A DNA stretch of 64,000 bases from Litorimonas taeanensis (lineage in GTDB: Bacteria > Pseudomonadota > Alphaproteobacteria > Caulobacterales > Maricaulaceae). The DNA is taken from contig NZ_RBII01000001.1 in assembly GCF_003634015.1 (NCBI RefSeq), forward strand, positions 1,426,001 through 1,490,000. The letters are read 5' to 3'. Position numbers and translations under genes: made by a program. Shown piece by piece: positions 9,189-18,076 of this stretch (position 1 is its first letter; the number at the start of each line of letters is the position of its first letter). The notes beneath the pieces are model-generated. The model was not told the origin of the DNA, ran no database searches, and was given only the letters and a program-made list of their open reading frames with translations.

Positions 9189-9746
9189 TTATGCTTTAAT
9201 CCGTGACAACTCTTCAAGAGGCGCTTGCCATTCAGGACGCAGATTTGCGGCCTTTTGATAAGCCTCTAATGCGCCAGATGAATCGCCAGCGAGCTCTTTG
9301 GTCATACCTAAACCATAATAGGCAAGCGGGGCCGCATCATTATGAGTCTTACAATCATTGAAATAAGCAATCGCAGAATCATAGTCTTTTTGCATCAATG
9401 CCGCGAATCCATCGCCCAAATAAGCAAACTCATTTACGTCGTTAAGCTTTGAAGCCCATTTAAAGTCACGAGCCGCTTGCTCATACTTTCCAGCAGAGAG
9501 TTGCAACCACCCACGACGAGTCAATATATCTGAACGCACATTATAATTAGGCACTGAGGCTTTATACGCCTGAGTACAGGCGCGAATTGATTTATTTAAT
9601 GCAACATCCACATTTGATTCTAGGCAAAGCTGAATATTTTGCGCGGCTTCAGGGCTGACAACTCCGCCCGTGTAATCTTCATTAGCGAATGCTGAGGTCG
9701 CGCTTAATGCGGCGACAAAAAATGTTGAAACTAAAATGTTTTTCAT
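9189..9746 (-). CDS. Secreted tetratricopeptide-repeat protein
   Basis: A 185-residue protein with a signal peptide (cut near AFA-NED, residue 21-22) and tandem TPR-like helices from about residue 70 to 180 (RRGWLQLSAGKYEQAARDF, YGLGMTKELAGDSSGALEAY). It carries three Cys residues in the mature part. TPR proteins hold other proteins together, so this is probably a periplasmic scaffold; no partner is evident. AGGAGA seven bases before the ATG supports the start. It has its own strong terminator, so it is a single-gene unit. Confidence 0.8.
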   Translation of the reverse strand: MKNILVSTFFVAALSATSAFANEDYTGGVVSPEAAQNIQLCLESNVDVALNKSIRACTQAYKASVPNYNVRSDILTRRGWLQLSAGKYEQAARDFKWASKLNDVNEFAYLGDGFAALMQKDYDSAIAYFNDCKTHNDAAPLAYYGLGMTKELAGDSSGALEAYQKAANLRPEWQAPLEELSRIKA

Positions 9747-10060
9747 GGTGATCTCCTAATCAAACCACCAACGCATACTCTCTGCAACTGAACGCCGTTG
9801 GATACGTACAAGCCGCCTAACCTTCTATGACACTTTTATTACATTAAATGTTACAAATATGTCAAGAAACTGTTTTAAAAAACACATATTAACGTCATGA
9901 ATATAGATAAGTAACTGTTATTAATGATATTTCACTCAAAAAGCATTACACATGTAAGAGTTACGAACTGTCACATTGGGGATAGTCAAACGTCACATAA
10001 GACGGATTTATTGAACTAACGCCCTAAAGTGACGACAATCGCCTCAGCGCCTTAGAGCTG
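9747..10060. other. AT-rich intergenic region without a gene
   Basis: No convincing reading frame. It must hold the TPR gene promoter on its left side and the 3-prime end of the ScfR-type regulator transcript on its right. The only structure I see is the short inverted repeat TTACA-CA-TGTAA at 9946-9957. No clear terminator follows the regulator gene. Confidence 0.5.
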
Positions 10061-11485
10061 TTACTCGTCTATGAAACTATAGAGCGACATACCGCGCGCC
10101 CTTTCATCAAAACTCAATGTTTTATTCATGGGAGCATGAGCGCGTTGACGACAATGTTGTCGCTCGCAAAGGTAGCAATTCACACCGATAGGCGTAGGCT
10201 GCGCATTTGTCAGGTTATAACGCTGCGCATAAACCAATCGCGGCGCATAAGCGACATCACAACCCAGACCAATGGCCAGCCTATGCTCTGGCGCATTAAA
10301 AGTCCCGTCACTACGGCTAACCATGCGAGCAATTGAAAAATAAGTCGATTCATCCGGCATTTGAACCATTTGCGTAATGGTTTTGCCGGGCGTTTGAAAA
10401 CATTCGTGGACATTCCATAGCGGACACGCCCCACCAAACTGGCTAATATGAAAGCGCCCTGACGAAAAACGCTTTGAGATATTGCCCGCCACATCGATCC
10501 GAACGAAAAAGAACGGAATACCACGCGCATCAGGGTTATGTAAGGTTGTCAGTCGATGGGCGGTCTGTTCAAAACTCGTCCCGAATCGATGCGAGAGTAA
10601 ATCGACATCATATTTCGTATTCTCAGCCTGCTTTAAAAACCGCCGATAGGGCATTAGGGTCGCGGCAGCAAAGTAATTGGCAAGGGATGTCCGCAAAAGC
10701 CGTTCAGCCTCAGGGCCAGAAAAACCCGCTGACTTAACTATGTCATCTATAAGCGGGCGCTGCTCTAACATTCCAATTTGAAACGCCAACTGAAAACGCC
10801 GTCCAGACTGCCGCATAAGTTCTGATAAATTGATACGTTTTTGGTGCCGGTCAAAATATCTAAGCATTTGCGGCATCACATCCACAGGCATTATCTTCAC
10901 GGTTAAATCATGTTTTGACTTTAACCGTTCCGTCAGCGCTGAGTTTGGTTCACTCTTCGCCAACCCTAATTGATCGGACAAAGCCTCTGCCGCCGAATCC
11001 AACCTTGCAAAATAATTTCTTTGTTTATGTATAAACCTACGGACGAGCTCCACAGCCTCCATAGCACCGCTTTCTATCATGTTTGAATTCTTCGAGGGCT
11101 CATCCGAACGCCGACTAGCCTCTCTATGCTTGCTATAGAGTTTTAAAAACGAACGCGCAGCCGCAGGGCTGGTGTTTACAATATCCTCGGCTTCATTTTT
11201 AGAAATGCTTTCGTCCTTGAAAAGCGGATCGCGGAAGGCTTCGTAAACTTCAGCAATTAGGTGCGCATCCCCGGCACCTGTGAAGCTGGCCATATCAAAA
11301 TCATAAATTTCGGCCATGCGCAGCAGAACTTTAGCTGAAAGCGCTCGTTGATTACGCTCCATCAGGTTCAAGTAAGAGGTTGAAATACCAAGGTCTTCAG
11401 CCATTCGGGCCTGCGTCAACCCCAGTGTTTGCCGAAAGCGCCTTAGGCGTGGCCCTACCATTAATTTCGAATTATCAATCGCCAT
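10061..11485 (-). CDS. ScfR/RamB-type XRE regulator of acetate/short-chain acyl metabolism
   Basis: A 474-residue regulator. An N-terminal XRE helix-turn-helix (about residues 10-65; RRFRQTLGLTQARMAEDLG, STSYLNLMERNQRALS) precedes a long middle region like the IrrE-type domain (RRFQLAFQIGMLEQRPLID), in which I see no HExxH zinc motif. The C-terminal domain has conserved cysteines (GGACPLWNVHECF and NCYLCERQHCRQRAHAP), typical of short-chain fatty acyl-CoA regulators. RamB of Corynebacterium, of this type, controls the glyoxylate bypass. Here the gene is divergent from malate synthase and isocitrate lyase, so it very likely controls them and itself from the shared 140-base gap. Whether it activates or represses is not visible. 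Confidence 0.88.
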   Translation of the reverse strand: MAIDNSKLMVGPRLRRFRQTLGLTQARMAEDLGISTSYLNLMERNQRALSAKVLLRMAEIYDFDMASFTGAGDAHLIAEVYEAFRDPLFKDESISKNEAEDIVNTSPAAARSFLKLYSKHREASRRSDEPSKNSNMIESGAMEAVELVRRFIHKQRNYFARLDSAAEALSDQLGLAKSEPNSALTERLKSKHDLTVKIMPVDVMPQMLRYFDRHQKRINLSELMRQSGRRFQLAFQIGMLEQRPLIDDIVKSAGFSGPEAERLLRTSLANYFAAATLMPYRRFLKQAENTKYDVDLLSHRFGTSFEQTAHRLTTLHNPDARGIPFFFVRIDVAGNISKRFSSGRFHISQFGGACPLWNVHECFQTPGKTITQMVQMPDESTYFSIARMVSRSDGTFNAPEHRLAIGLGCDVAYAPRLVYAQRYNLTNAQPTPIGVNCYLCERQHCRQRAHAPMNKTLSFDERARGMSLYSFIDE

Positions 11486-11626
11486 ATTTTACAACATTTA
11501 CAAATTATACAAATATTTTTTTACTATATTTACATAAATACCCATGAATTACAATTACTTATAGACGCACACATAGTTTTGTAAATATCGTATGAGCACG
11601 AACTCAATGATTTATGGAGACAAGCT
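11486..11626. promoter_or_regulatory. Divergent promoter region with repeated TTTGTAAAT-like sites
   Basis: The gap between the regulator and malate synthase genes is strongly AT-rich and contains ATTTACAAAT (11496-11505), ATTTACATAA (11528-11537) and TTTTGTAAAT (11577-11586). The first and last are the same motif on opposite strands. The core TTTGTAAA resembles the TTTGCAAA core known for RamB sites, so these are candidate operators. GGAGA lies seven bases before the malate synthase ATG. Confidence 0.5.
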
Positions 11627-13255
11627 ATGAATGCTCCCGTCAATAATAACGGCCCAATCCCACGCCACCGCGTACTTGCCAAGGTAGAAGCCGCGAATGC
11701 TGAACAGTATAGTGACGTCCTGACGCCTGATGCATTATTGTTTCTTGCTGACCTTGAAAGACGGTTTGGCCCCCAGCGGCGTATCCTTTTAGACAACCGC
11801 CGATTGCAACAAGAACGCTTTGATGATGGCGAAATGCCAACTCAACCGGCTGAAACGCTACATATCCGCAATTCTGTATGGGAAGTTGCTCCCTGCCCGC
11901 CAGCCTTACAAGACCGGCGCGTTGAAATCACCGGCCCCGTAAGCCGTAAAATGATGATCAACGCTTTGAACTCAGGCGCCAAAATGTTCATGGCAGATTT
12001 CGAAGACGCAAGCTCTCCGACATTCACTAATATGATGGATGGCCAAGTTAACATGCGCGACTATGCGCGCGGATCATTGGCTTTAGAGACAGAGAAAAAG
12101 TCTTATACTTTAAATGACAATATCGCGACGATGCTCGTGCGCCCGCGCGGATGGCACCTAGAAGAACGCCACATTACCGTGGACGGCAAACCCATGAGCG
12201 CAAGTTTGTGCGACTTTGGCCTCCATATCTTCCACAATGGTAAAATACTGGCCGACAAGGAAGAAGGGCCGTTTTACTACTTACCAAAAATTGAAAGTTA
12301 CCAAGAGGCCCGCCTTTGGAATGACGTGTTCAACTTTGCTCAGGCTGTTTTGGACATTCCAAACGGCACAATCAAATCTACTGTTTTGATTGAGACATTG
12401 CCTGCTGCATTCCAAATGGAAGAAATTCTTTACGTCCTGCGCAATCACATCACGGGGCTTAATTGTGGCCGCTGGGATTACATCTTTAGCTACATTAAGA
12501 CATTACGTAATCATAAAGCGTTTATTCTGCCTGACCGCGCTCAGGTAGGTATGGACCGGGCCTTCTTATCAGCTTACGCGACACGCCTAGTAGAAATTTG
12601 CCATAAACGCCGCGCCCATGCGATGGGCGGTATGGCTGCGCAAATTCCTGTGAAAAACGATGAAGAGGCCAATCAAGCCGCTTTTGACAAAGTCCGGAAA
12701 GACAAGTCTCGTGAAGCCACAATCGGCCATGACGGAACATGGGTGGCCCATCCAGATCTCGTACCTGTTGCGATGGATGTGTTTAACGACATCATGCCAA
12801 GCAAACATCAAATTCACAAAAAACGCCAAACACCACGCGTAAGTGATGAGGCAATGATTGCGCCCCATAGCGGTACGATTACCGAGGCGGGTGTCCGCAC
12901 TAATATCGAAGTTGGCATTCGCTATATTGCCGCCTGGCTTATGGGCCGCGGAGCCGTGCCAATACACAACTTGATGGAAGATGCTGCGACGGCAGAAATT
13001 TCACGCGCTCAAATCTGGCAGTGGCTTGCACACGGCGCCAGCGTTGAAATGGAAGGTGGCTATCGTGAGACCCTTACAAGACGGCTTTACGACCGCCTCT
13101 TTGACGAAGAAGTCAAAGCGCTGAAATCCGAATTAGGCGATGCCTATACCGAGAACCGTTTTGACGATGCCGCCAAGATTTTCACTGAAACCGCGACGGC
13201 ACAAATACTTCCCGAATTTCTTACCATCCCAGCTTACGATCTTTTGAAAGGATAA
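11627..13255 (+). CDS. aceB: Malate synthase A
   Basis: A 542-residue malate synthase of the A type, joining glyoxylate and acetyl-CoA to malate in the glyoxylate bypass. The signature NSGAKMFMADFEDASSPT is at about residues 115-132, with IETLPAAFQMEEI (about 265) and GLNCGRWDYIFS (about 285) following. Length fits the A family, not the roughly 720-residue G type. GGAGA seven bases upstream fixes the start. The stop is three bases before the isocitrate lyase gene, so the two form one operon, divergent from the ScfR-type regulator. Together they let the cell grow on acetate or fatty acids. Confidence 0.96.
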   Translation: MNAPVNNNGPIPRHRVLAKVEAANAEQYSDVLTPDALLFLADLERRFGPQRRILLDNRRLQQERFDDGEMPTQPAETLHIRNSVWEVAPCPPALQDRRVEITGPVSRKMMINALNSGAKMFMADFEDASSPTFTNMMDGQVNMRDYARGSLALETEKKSYTLNDNIATMLVRPRGWHLEERHITVDGKPMSASLCDFGLHIFHNGKILADKEEGPFYYLPKIESYQEARLWNDVFNFAQAVLDIPNGTIKSTVLIETLPAAFQMEEILYVLRNHITGLNCGRWDYIFSYIKTLRNHKAFILPDRAQVGMDRAFLSAYATRLVEICHKRRAHAMGGMAAQIPVKNDEEANQAAFDKVRKDKSREATIGHDGTWVAHPDLVPVAMDVFNDIMPSKHQIHKKRQTPRVSDEAMIAPHSGTITEAGVRTNIEVGIRYIAAWLMGRGAVPIHNLMEDAATAEISRAQIWQWLAHGASVEMEGGYRETLTRRLYDRLFDEEVKALKSELGDAYTENRFDDAAKIFTETATAQILPEFLTIPAYDLLKG

Positions 13256-13258
13256 AAA

Positions 13259-14848
13259 ATGACTTACTCAGAAACCCTCAATGAACTGAAGTCTCGCTAC
13301 CCCAATGGGGCGCCAGCAGGCATTAACTTGGCGGACTTAGCGCAATTAAAAACGCAAAACACGTTCGAGACGCACTTGGATATTGCCAAAGCTATGGCAA
13401 CTGTCATGCGTAAAGACATGGCAGCCTATGATAAAGATAGTAGCGCATTCACACAGTCTCTAGGATGTTGGTCTGGTTTCCATGCGCAACAAATGATGCG
13501 CGCAATTAAACGTCAAAAAGGCTCTCTCGATAAAGCCTATGTCTATCTATCCGGCTGGATGGTGGCTGGCCTTCGCAACCGTTTTGGACACCTTCCTGAT
13601 CAGTCTATGCATGAAAAGACATCTGTCGTTGATTTGATTCAAGAAATTTACACAAGCCTACGACAAGCCGACGAAGTCGATTTGAATGACTTATTTGCCG
13701 AACTAAAAACGTCAGATAACCCAGACGCAGTTATCGAAAAGATCGATAATTTTGAAACTTATGTACGGCCTATTATTGCTGATATTGATGCTGGGTTTGG
13801 TAACGTCCACGCAACGTATTTATTGGCCAAAGAGATGATCAAAGCGGGCGCTTGCTGCATCCAAATTGAGAACCAAGTTTCAGATGCCAAACAATGTGGT
13901 CACCAAGACGGCAAGGTCACAGTGCCTCGCGAGGACTTCATCGAAAAGCTTCGCGCCGTACGTATGGCGTTTGAAGAACTCGGCGTGACAGACGGCGTCA
14001 TTGTGGCCCGTACAGATTCTCTTGGTGCTGGCCTCACACAGAAAATCCCCGTTTCTCGGGAGGCTGGAGATCATGCGGCTGAGTACACAAAATGGCTAGA
14101 AACATCTCCGGTTTCTGGTGCAGGTGATTTAACGGATGGTGATATTGCTATTCAGTTAAATGGTGAATTGCGTAAGCCAGTTCGTCTTCCAAATGGCCTT
14201 TACAAGTTCCAAGCCGACACGGGTGAAGAGCGCGTGATTGAAGATTGTATTGCCAGCCTAAATGAAGGCGGCGCTGATCTTCTTTGGATTGAAACGGCTA
14301 CACCAAATGTAGCACAAATCGCAGGTATGGTGAACCGTATTCGCGAAAAGGCTCCACACGCGAAGCTAACTTATAATAACAGCCCAAGTTTTAACTGGAC
14401 ACTGAACCTTCGCAAACAGGTGCGTGAGGATTGGATTGCCTCTGGCAAAATTAAGGCCGCAGACTATCCTGATGGCATCCAACTGATGTCAGCGAAATTT
14501 GACGAGGACGCTTTAGGCCTCGAAGCAGATCGCCGCCTACAGAACTTCCAGACAGATATCGCTCGCGAAGCGGGTGTCTTCCACAACCTTATCACGCTCC
14601 CGACTTTCCATGGGACGGCCAAGGTCATGAACGACCTATCTGAAGGCTACTTCGGAGAGCAAAAAATGCTCGCTTATGTCAAAGAAATTCAACGCGAAGA
14701 AATCCGCCAAAATGTCTCTGCGGTGAAGCATCAGCACGAAGTCGGGTCCAACCTTGGTGACGATTTCAAAGAGATGACAGGTGGAGACCGCGCCCTAAAG
14801 GCTGGCGGCGAACATAATACAATGAACCAGTTCGAGAACGCCGCATAA
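13259..14848 (+). CDS. aceA: Isocitrate lyase, long form
   Basis: A 529-residue isocitrate lyase that splits isocitrate into glyoxylate and succinate. The catalytic loop reads KQCGHQ (residues 211-216, Cys213) rather than the KKCGH of the E. coli-type enzyme. Together with the length and the NMTNQF-like end (NTMNQF) this places it in the long subclass known from Pseudomonas. The metal-site stretch is ADIDAGFGN (about 174-182) and the second catalytic block is NNSPSFNWTLN. AAAGGA upstream and three-base spacing from malate synthase support co-expression. A terminator follows. Confidence 0.96.
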   Translation: MTYSETLNELKSRYPNGAPAGINLADLAQLKTQNTFETHLDIAKAMATVMRKDMAAYDKDSSAFTQSLGCWSGFHAQQMMRAIKRQKGSLDKAYVYLSGWMVAGLRNRFGHLPDQSMHEKTSVVDLIQEIYTSLRQADEVDLNDLFAELKTSDNPDAVIEKIDNFETYVRPIIADIDAGFGNVHATYLLAKEMIKAGACCIQIENQVSDAKQCGHQDGKVTVPREDFIEKLRAVRMAFEELGVTDGVIVARTDSLGAGLTQKIPVSREAGDHAAEYTKWLETSPVSGAGDLTDGDIAIQLNGELRKPVRLPNGLYKFQADTGEERVIEDCIASLNEGGADLLWIETATPNVAQIAGMVNRIREKAPHAKLTYNNSPSFNWTLNLRKQVREDWIASGKIKAADYPDGIQLMSAKFDEDALGLEADRRLQNFQTDIAREAGVFHNLITLPTFHGTAKVMNDLSEGYFGEQKMLAYVKEIQREEIRQNVSAVKHQHEVGSNLGDDFKEMTGGDRALKAGGEHNTMNQFENAA

Positions 14849-14905
14849 CAGCGAACCAACACGCTATTAAAGCGTGAACAATAACATAATTAAATAACAA
14901 CCTTT

Positions 14906-14933
14906 AACCCGCCTCTACAGAGGTGGGTTTTTT
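14906..14933 (+). terminator. Rho-independent terminator of the aceB-aceA operon
   Basis: Ten-base arms (AACCCGCCTC and GAGGTGGGTT, one G-T pair) around a four-base loop, followed by a T run to 14933. It sits about 57 bases after the isocitrate lyase stop. Confidence 0.88.
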
Positions 14934-15065
14934 CATTCTGAATTAAATTACAAAAAGAAGCTCTAAAACCCAGAGAGGACCACATCCAGATTAGTCCATG
15001 TCACATTATTAAAACATGTCATATCAGAATTACCGAAACCAAATCTATGAGCGCTATAGAGCTAA

Positions 15066-16154
15066 CTAAAAATAAGCTGTCGCCTTCAATTCAAATCCAT
15101 CACCGCGCCCCATCTGCACGATTTCACCACCAAATTGAGCCACTGATGCTTTCATCAATTTGGCACCAATACCTGACTGAGTGTTTTCATTGTTTGATGA
15201 AAACTCAGGTACATTATTAGAACAGGTCAATATCAGCTTATTATCTGATATCTCAATCGCGTAATTTATCAGAGTTTGAGTTTCCGCTGCTGCTCCGTGC
15301 TTTAGTGTGTTCGCCGCAAATTCATTTGCCACAAGCCCCAAAGTGCTCGCAATTTTATGAGGTACAGTCGATTCAGGGGTTTCTGCTTTTACGCGCACAT
15401 TTGACGGCAATGAAGCCTGCAAATGAAGGGCTAAACTTTTCATAAATTCCTGCAAATCGACACTGCCGTTATTCTCTTTGGACATATAAATTGCACGATG
15501 AAGGGCCGAAACCGCTTCAAGATGACGCTGTAACGCATCAAATGCCGCATCTGCATCTCCGGTTTTACGGGCCTCAGTTTTGTAAAGACGAATAGCCCCC
15601 GCAATGGACATTAGGCTATTCTTTACGCGGTGATCCATTTCGTCGCGCAATATTGTTTGCGCCTGTAATGCGCGTCTTAAGTCAAGCTCACGAGTGACAC
15701 GCCTCGTCAGGACTCTCAAAGCTTGCCTTTGATCATCGTTCAAAGAGTTAGGCTTATTGTCGAGGACACAGAGCGTACCAATTGGCAGTCCATTTTCTGC
15801 TTTTATGAGCGCGCCCGCGTAAAAACGCAAACCATCTGCTGGTGTGCATAATTCATTATCCGAAGTACGCGGGTCATTATGTGTATCTTCAATGATTGTA
15901 AAATCTTGCTCTAATATGATGTGCGAGCAAATAGAGGTATCAAGCGGGGTTTCGCGCGTACCCAAACCAACTTCGGCCTTAAACCATTGCCGTTCCGCAT
16001 CGATAAGATTCACAACAGATATAGGGGTCCCACATATTTTTGCAGCCAAAGCCACGATATCATCAAAATCAGCCTCACGAGGTGTGTCGAGGATATTATA
16101 GCTATGCAAAGCAGCTAAACGCTCAGCTTGTCGGGGGTGAGGAGACGCCTTCAT
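15066..16154 (-). CDS. GAF-domain sensor histidine kinase (HisKA_2/HWE type)
   Basis: A 362-residue cytoplasmic kinase without membrane segments. An N-terminal GAF domain (about 10-165; ISVVNLIDAERQWFKAEVGL, GTLCVLD) is followed by a phosphoacceptor helix with DEMDHRVKNSLMSI (about 170-185) and an ATPase domain with the N-box LGLVANEFAANTLKHG and a late GIGAKL glycine box. The DHRVKN box marks the HisKA_2/HWE family, common in alphaproteobacteria for light, redox and general-stress signalling. No response regulator is adjacent, so its partner is unknown. The upstream gap holds a long imperfect hairpin. Confidence 0.88.
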   Translation of the reverse strand: MKASPHPRQAERLAALHSYNILDTPREADFDDIVALAAKICGTPISVVNLIDAERQWFKAEVGLGTRETPLDTSICSHIILEQDFTIIEDTHNDPRTSDNELCTPADGLRFYAGALIKAENGLPIGTLCVLDNKPNSLNDDQRQALRVLTRRVTRELDLRRALQAQTILRDEMDHRVKNSLMSIAGAIRLYKTEARKTGDADAAFDALQRHLEAVSALHRAIYMSKENNGSVDLQEFMKSLALHLQASLPSNVRVKAETPESTVPHKIASTLGLVANEFAANTLKHGAAAETQTLINYAIEISDNKLILTCSNNVPEFSSNNENTQSGIGAKLMKASVAQFGGEIVQMGRGDGFELKATAYF

Positions 16155-16475
16155 AAGAAAGGCATAAACTAAGAAATTTTAATTGCCTAGTAATTTTAGC
16201 AACGGAATCACAGCGTCAGAGGCATCAAGGCTTCCCACTCCAATACGCCCCGTTGATCTCGAAATATTATACACCGTCACAAAGCGTTTACGGTGCGCGG
16301 GACACTTTAATGTCAGGAATAACAGGGACAAATTAGGAGCGGTTCAACACAATTACTCGCCAGAAATTCTATTGTAAAAAACCGCTTGCCAAATTTTAAA
16401 TCTTAGAATAAATCGCGATTTGACGAAAAAGCGAGCTACAGCGAGCCCTTAACAATCAGCCATTTCTGGCGTTGA
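16155..16475. other. Intergenic region with a long hairpin
   Basis: No convincing gene. It contains paired arms AGCGGTT (16338-16344) and AACCGCT (16380-16386), with an inner pair ACAAT/ATTGT (16349-16353 and 16371-16375), so about 49 bases could fold into one hairpin. It lies upstream of the histidine kinase and could be a leader, an operator or a small-RNA element. I see no clear sigma-factor boxes. Confidence 0.4.
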
Positions 16476-16733
16476 ATGGGAAATCTGTCAGCCGTGATGG
16501 GCCTCATGCTCCATCTAATAGCCGCCGGTAGCGTCTTGGTTTTAACTTTTGGAGTGGCGTTTCACTCTAACGATTTGGAATTGAGAGTTCGTGGTATGGC
16601 ACACGCCTTACATCACAACCGCAAGCGTACCCTCATCTCACTGCAAGCGCAGCTGGGAGATACTTTCCTATCGTCTAAACATCAAGATTATCAGGCCGCA
16701 ATCGCGGAACCTAGTAGTGCGAAGCGGGCTTAA
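16476..16733 (+). CDS. Possible small membrane protein, unrecognised
   Basis: An 85-codon frame with one strong hydrophobic segment near the N-terminus (MLHLIAAGSVLVLTFGVAF) followed by a basic, polar tail (HHNRKRTLISLQAQLG). I do not recognise a family. No good ribosome-binding site precedes the ATG, and an internal ATG at residue 8 is an alternative. The composition looks protein-like and a short GC-rich inverted repeat (GCGGG...CCCGC, about 16727-16745) follows the stop. It could be real or chance. Confidence 0.35.
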   Translation: MGNLSAVMGLMLHLIAAGSVLVLTFGVAFHSNDLELRVRGMAHALHHNRKRTLISLQAQLGDTFLSSKHQDYQAAIAEPSSAKRA

Positions 16734-16836
16734 ATAAGTCCCGCCTGAAACACTGCAGCTAGGCCGCTCACTATTGATGGCGACCTAATTTCCTCGAATT
16801 TAAGCGTTTTATTCGCTCCTCTTCGGAAATCGTTCC

Positions 16837-18033
16837 ATGATTGTTTCAACTTCTGCTGTACACACACAGCAACCTATTGCCTTGCAACCCTATGGTCTAC
16901 CGACCTACAAAACTTCAGCTGATGCCATTGCCGCTTATAATGGTGATGATCAGATCTATGCACTCTACCCACGCAAGATAGAGGCCGCAGCGCGGCTATT
17001 TGTCAGCGAGTTCCCTGGACATGTTCTCTATGCGGTGAAGTCAAACCCACACCCGTCTTTGCTTCAAATCCTCTGGAATGAAGGAGTCTCGCGATATGAT
17101 GTCGCCTCTATGCGTGAGATTGATTTGGTCCGAGGCCTTTTGCCGCGCGCAGAACTCTATCTAATGCATCCGGTTAAATCACGCCGCACCATTGCTCATG
17201 CCTATACCAATGGTGTGCGGAATATGTCTTTTGACCATGAAGACGAATTACAAAAGATTCTGGATTGCACCAATCAAGCGCAAGACTTGCACCTTCATCT
17301 ACGGCTCGCTTTGCCAAAAGTGAGCAAGCAACTCGGCGCAGTGATGCCACTTGGCGGTAAGTTTGGAGCGGGTTTTGACGAGGCTGTAGCCCTCTTAAAA
17401 TCTGCGCGGCCTGATGTCCAAAAACTTGGACTATGCTTTCATGTCGGGTCTCAATGCCTAAACATCGAGAATTACAATTCAGCATTAACATATGCCCGTA
17501 CAGTCATTGACGCAGCAGGTGTGAAAATTGATTCCATTGATGTGGGCGGAGGCTTTCCTGTCTCTTATCCTGACATGCCAATTGCTCCAATGGCTGAATA
17601 TTTTGGAGCGATTTCGGCAAGTGTGGCAGCCAATGGTTTTGCAGAACTTGAGCTTTTTGGCGAACCTGGGCGCGCACTATGCGCTGAAGGCGGTGCCACT
17701 CTCGTGCGCGTGGAACTTCGGAAAGATAATGACCTTTACCTTAATGACGGCACATATGGCTCGCTTTTCGATGCTGGGCAATTTTCTTGGAAATTTCCGG
17801 TACGTTTGCATCGCTCTCGGCCGCCGGCGCCCTGCGCCAACACAATAGGCTTTCGCTTCTTTGGTCCAACTTGCGACAGTGCAGACACTATGAACGGCCC
17901 ATTTCATTTGCCCGCTGATACCTGCGAGGGTGACTGGATTGAGATACAGAATTTAGGCGCTTACGGCCAAACCCTCGCGACACAATTTAATGGTTTTTAC
18001 AGCCATCACACTGTCGCCATTTTAGAAGATTAA
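16837..18033 (+). CDS. Ornithine/lysine decarboxylase, alanine-racemase fold
   Basis: A 398-residue PLP enzyme of fold type III. The PLP lysine is Lys68 in YAVKSNPHP, the phosphate-binding glycines are in DVGGGFPVSYP (about 235) and GEPGRALCAEGG (about 275), and the catalytic Cys346 is in FFGPTCDSADTM. This set fits eukaryotic-like ornithine decarboxylases, which in alphaproteobacteria act on ornithine, lysine or both. It would make putrescine (or cadaverine). The next two genes are a deoxyhypusine-synthase-like protein and an agmatinase, so it belongs to polyamine synthesis. It is separated from the next gene by 43 bases with no terminator. Exact substrate preference cannot be read from sequence. 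Confidence 0.9.
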   Translation: MIVSTSAVHTQQPIALQPYGLPTYKTSADAIAAYNGDDQIYALYPRKIEAAARLFVSEFPGHVLYAVKSNPHPSLLQILWNEGVSRYDVASMREIDLVRGLLPRAELYLMHPVKSRRTIAHAYTNGVRNMSFDHEDELQKILDCTNQAQDLHLHLRLALPKVSKQLGAVMPLGGKFGAGFDEAVALLKSARPDVQKLGLCFHVGSQCLNIENYNSALTYARTVIDAAGVKIDSIDVGGGFPVSYPDMPIAPMAEYFGAISASVAANGFAELELFGEPGRALCAEGGATLVRVELRKDNDLYLNDGTYGSLFDAGQFSWKFPVRLHRSRPPAPCANTIGFRFFGPTCDSADTMNGPFHLPADTCEGDWIEIQNLGAYGQTLATQFNGFYSHHTVAILED

Positions 18034-18076
18034 TCGCGCTCAATAGATTGCGCAAAAAAACCTTGGATTATTTATC

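Noticed and set aside
16183-16377. A 64-codon plus-strand frame upstream of the histidine kinase
   Set aside because: No ribosome site, no recognisable features, and it overlaps the hairpin.
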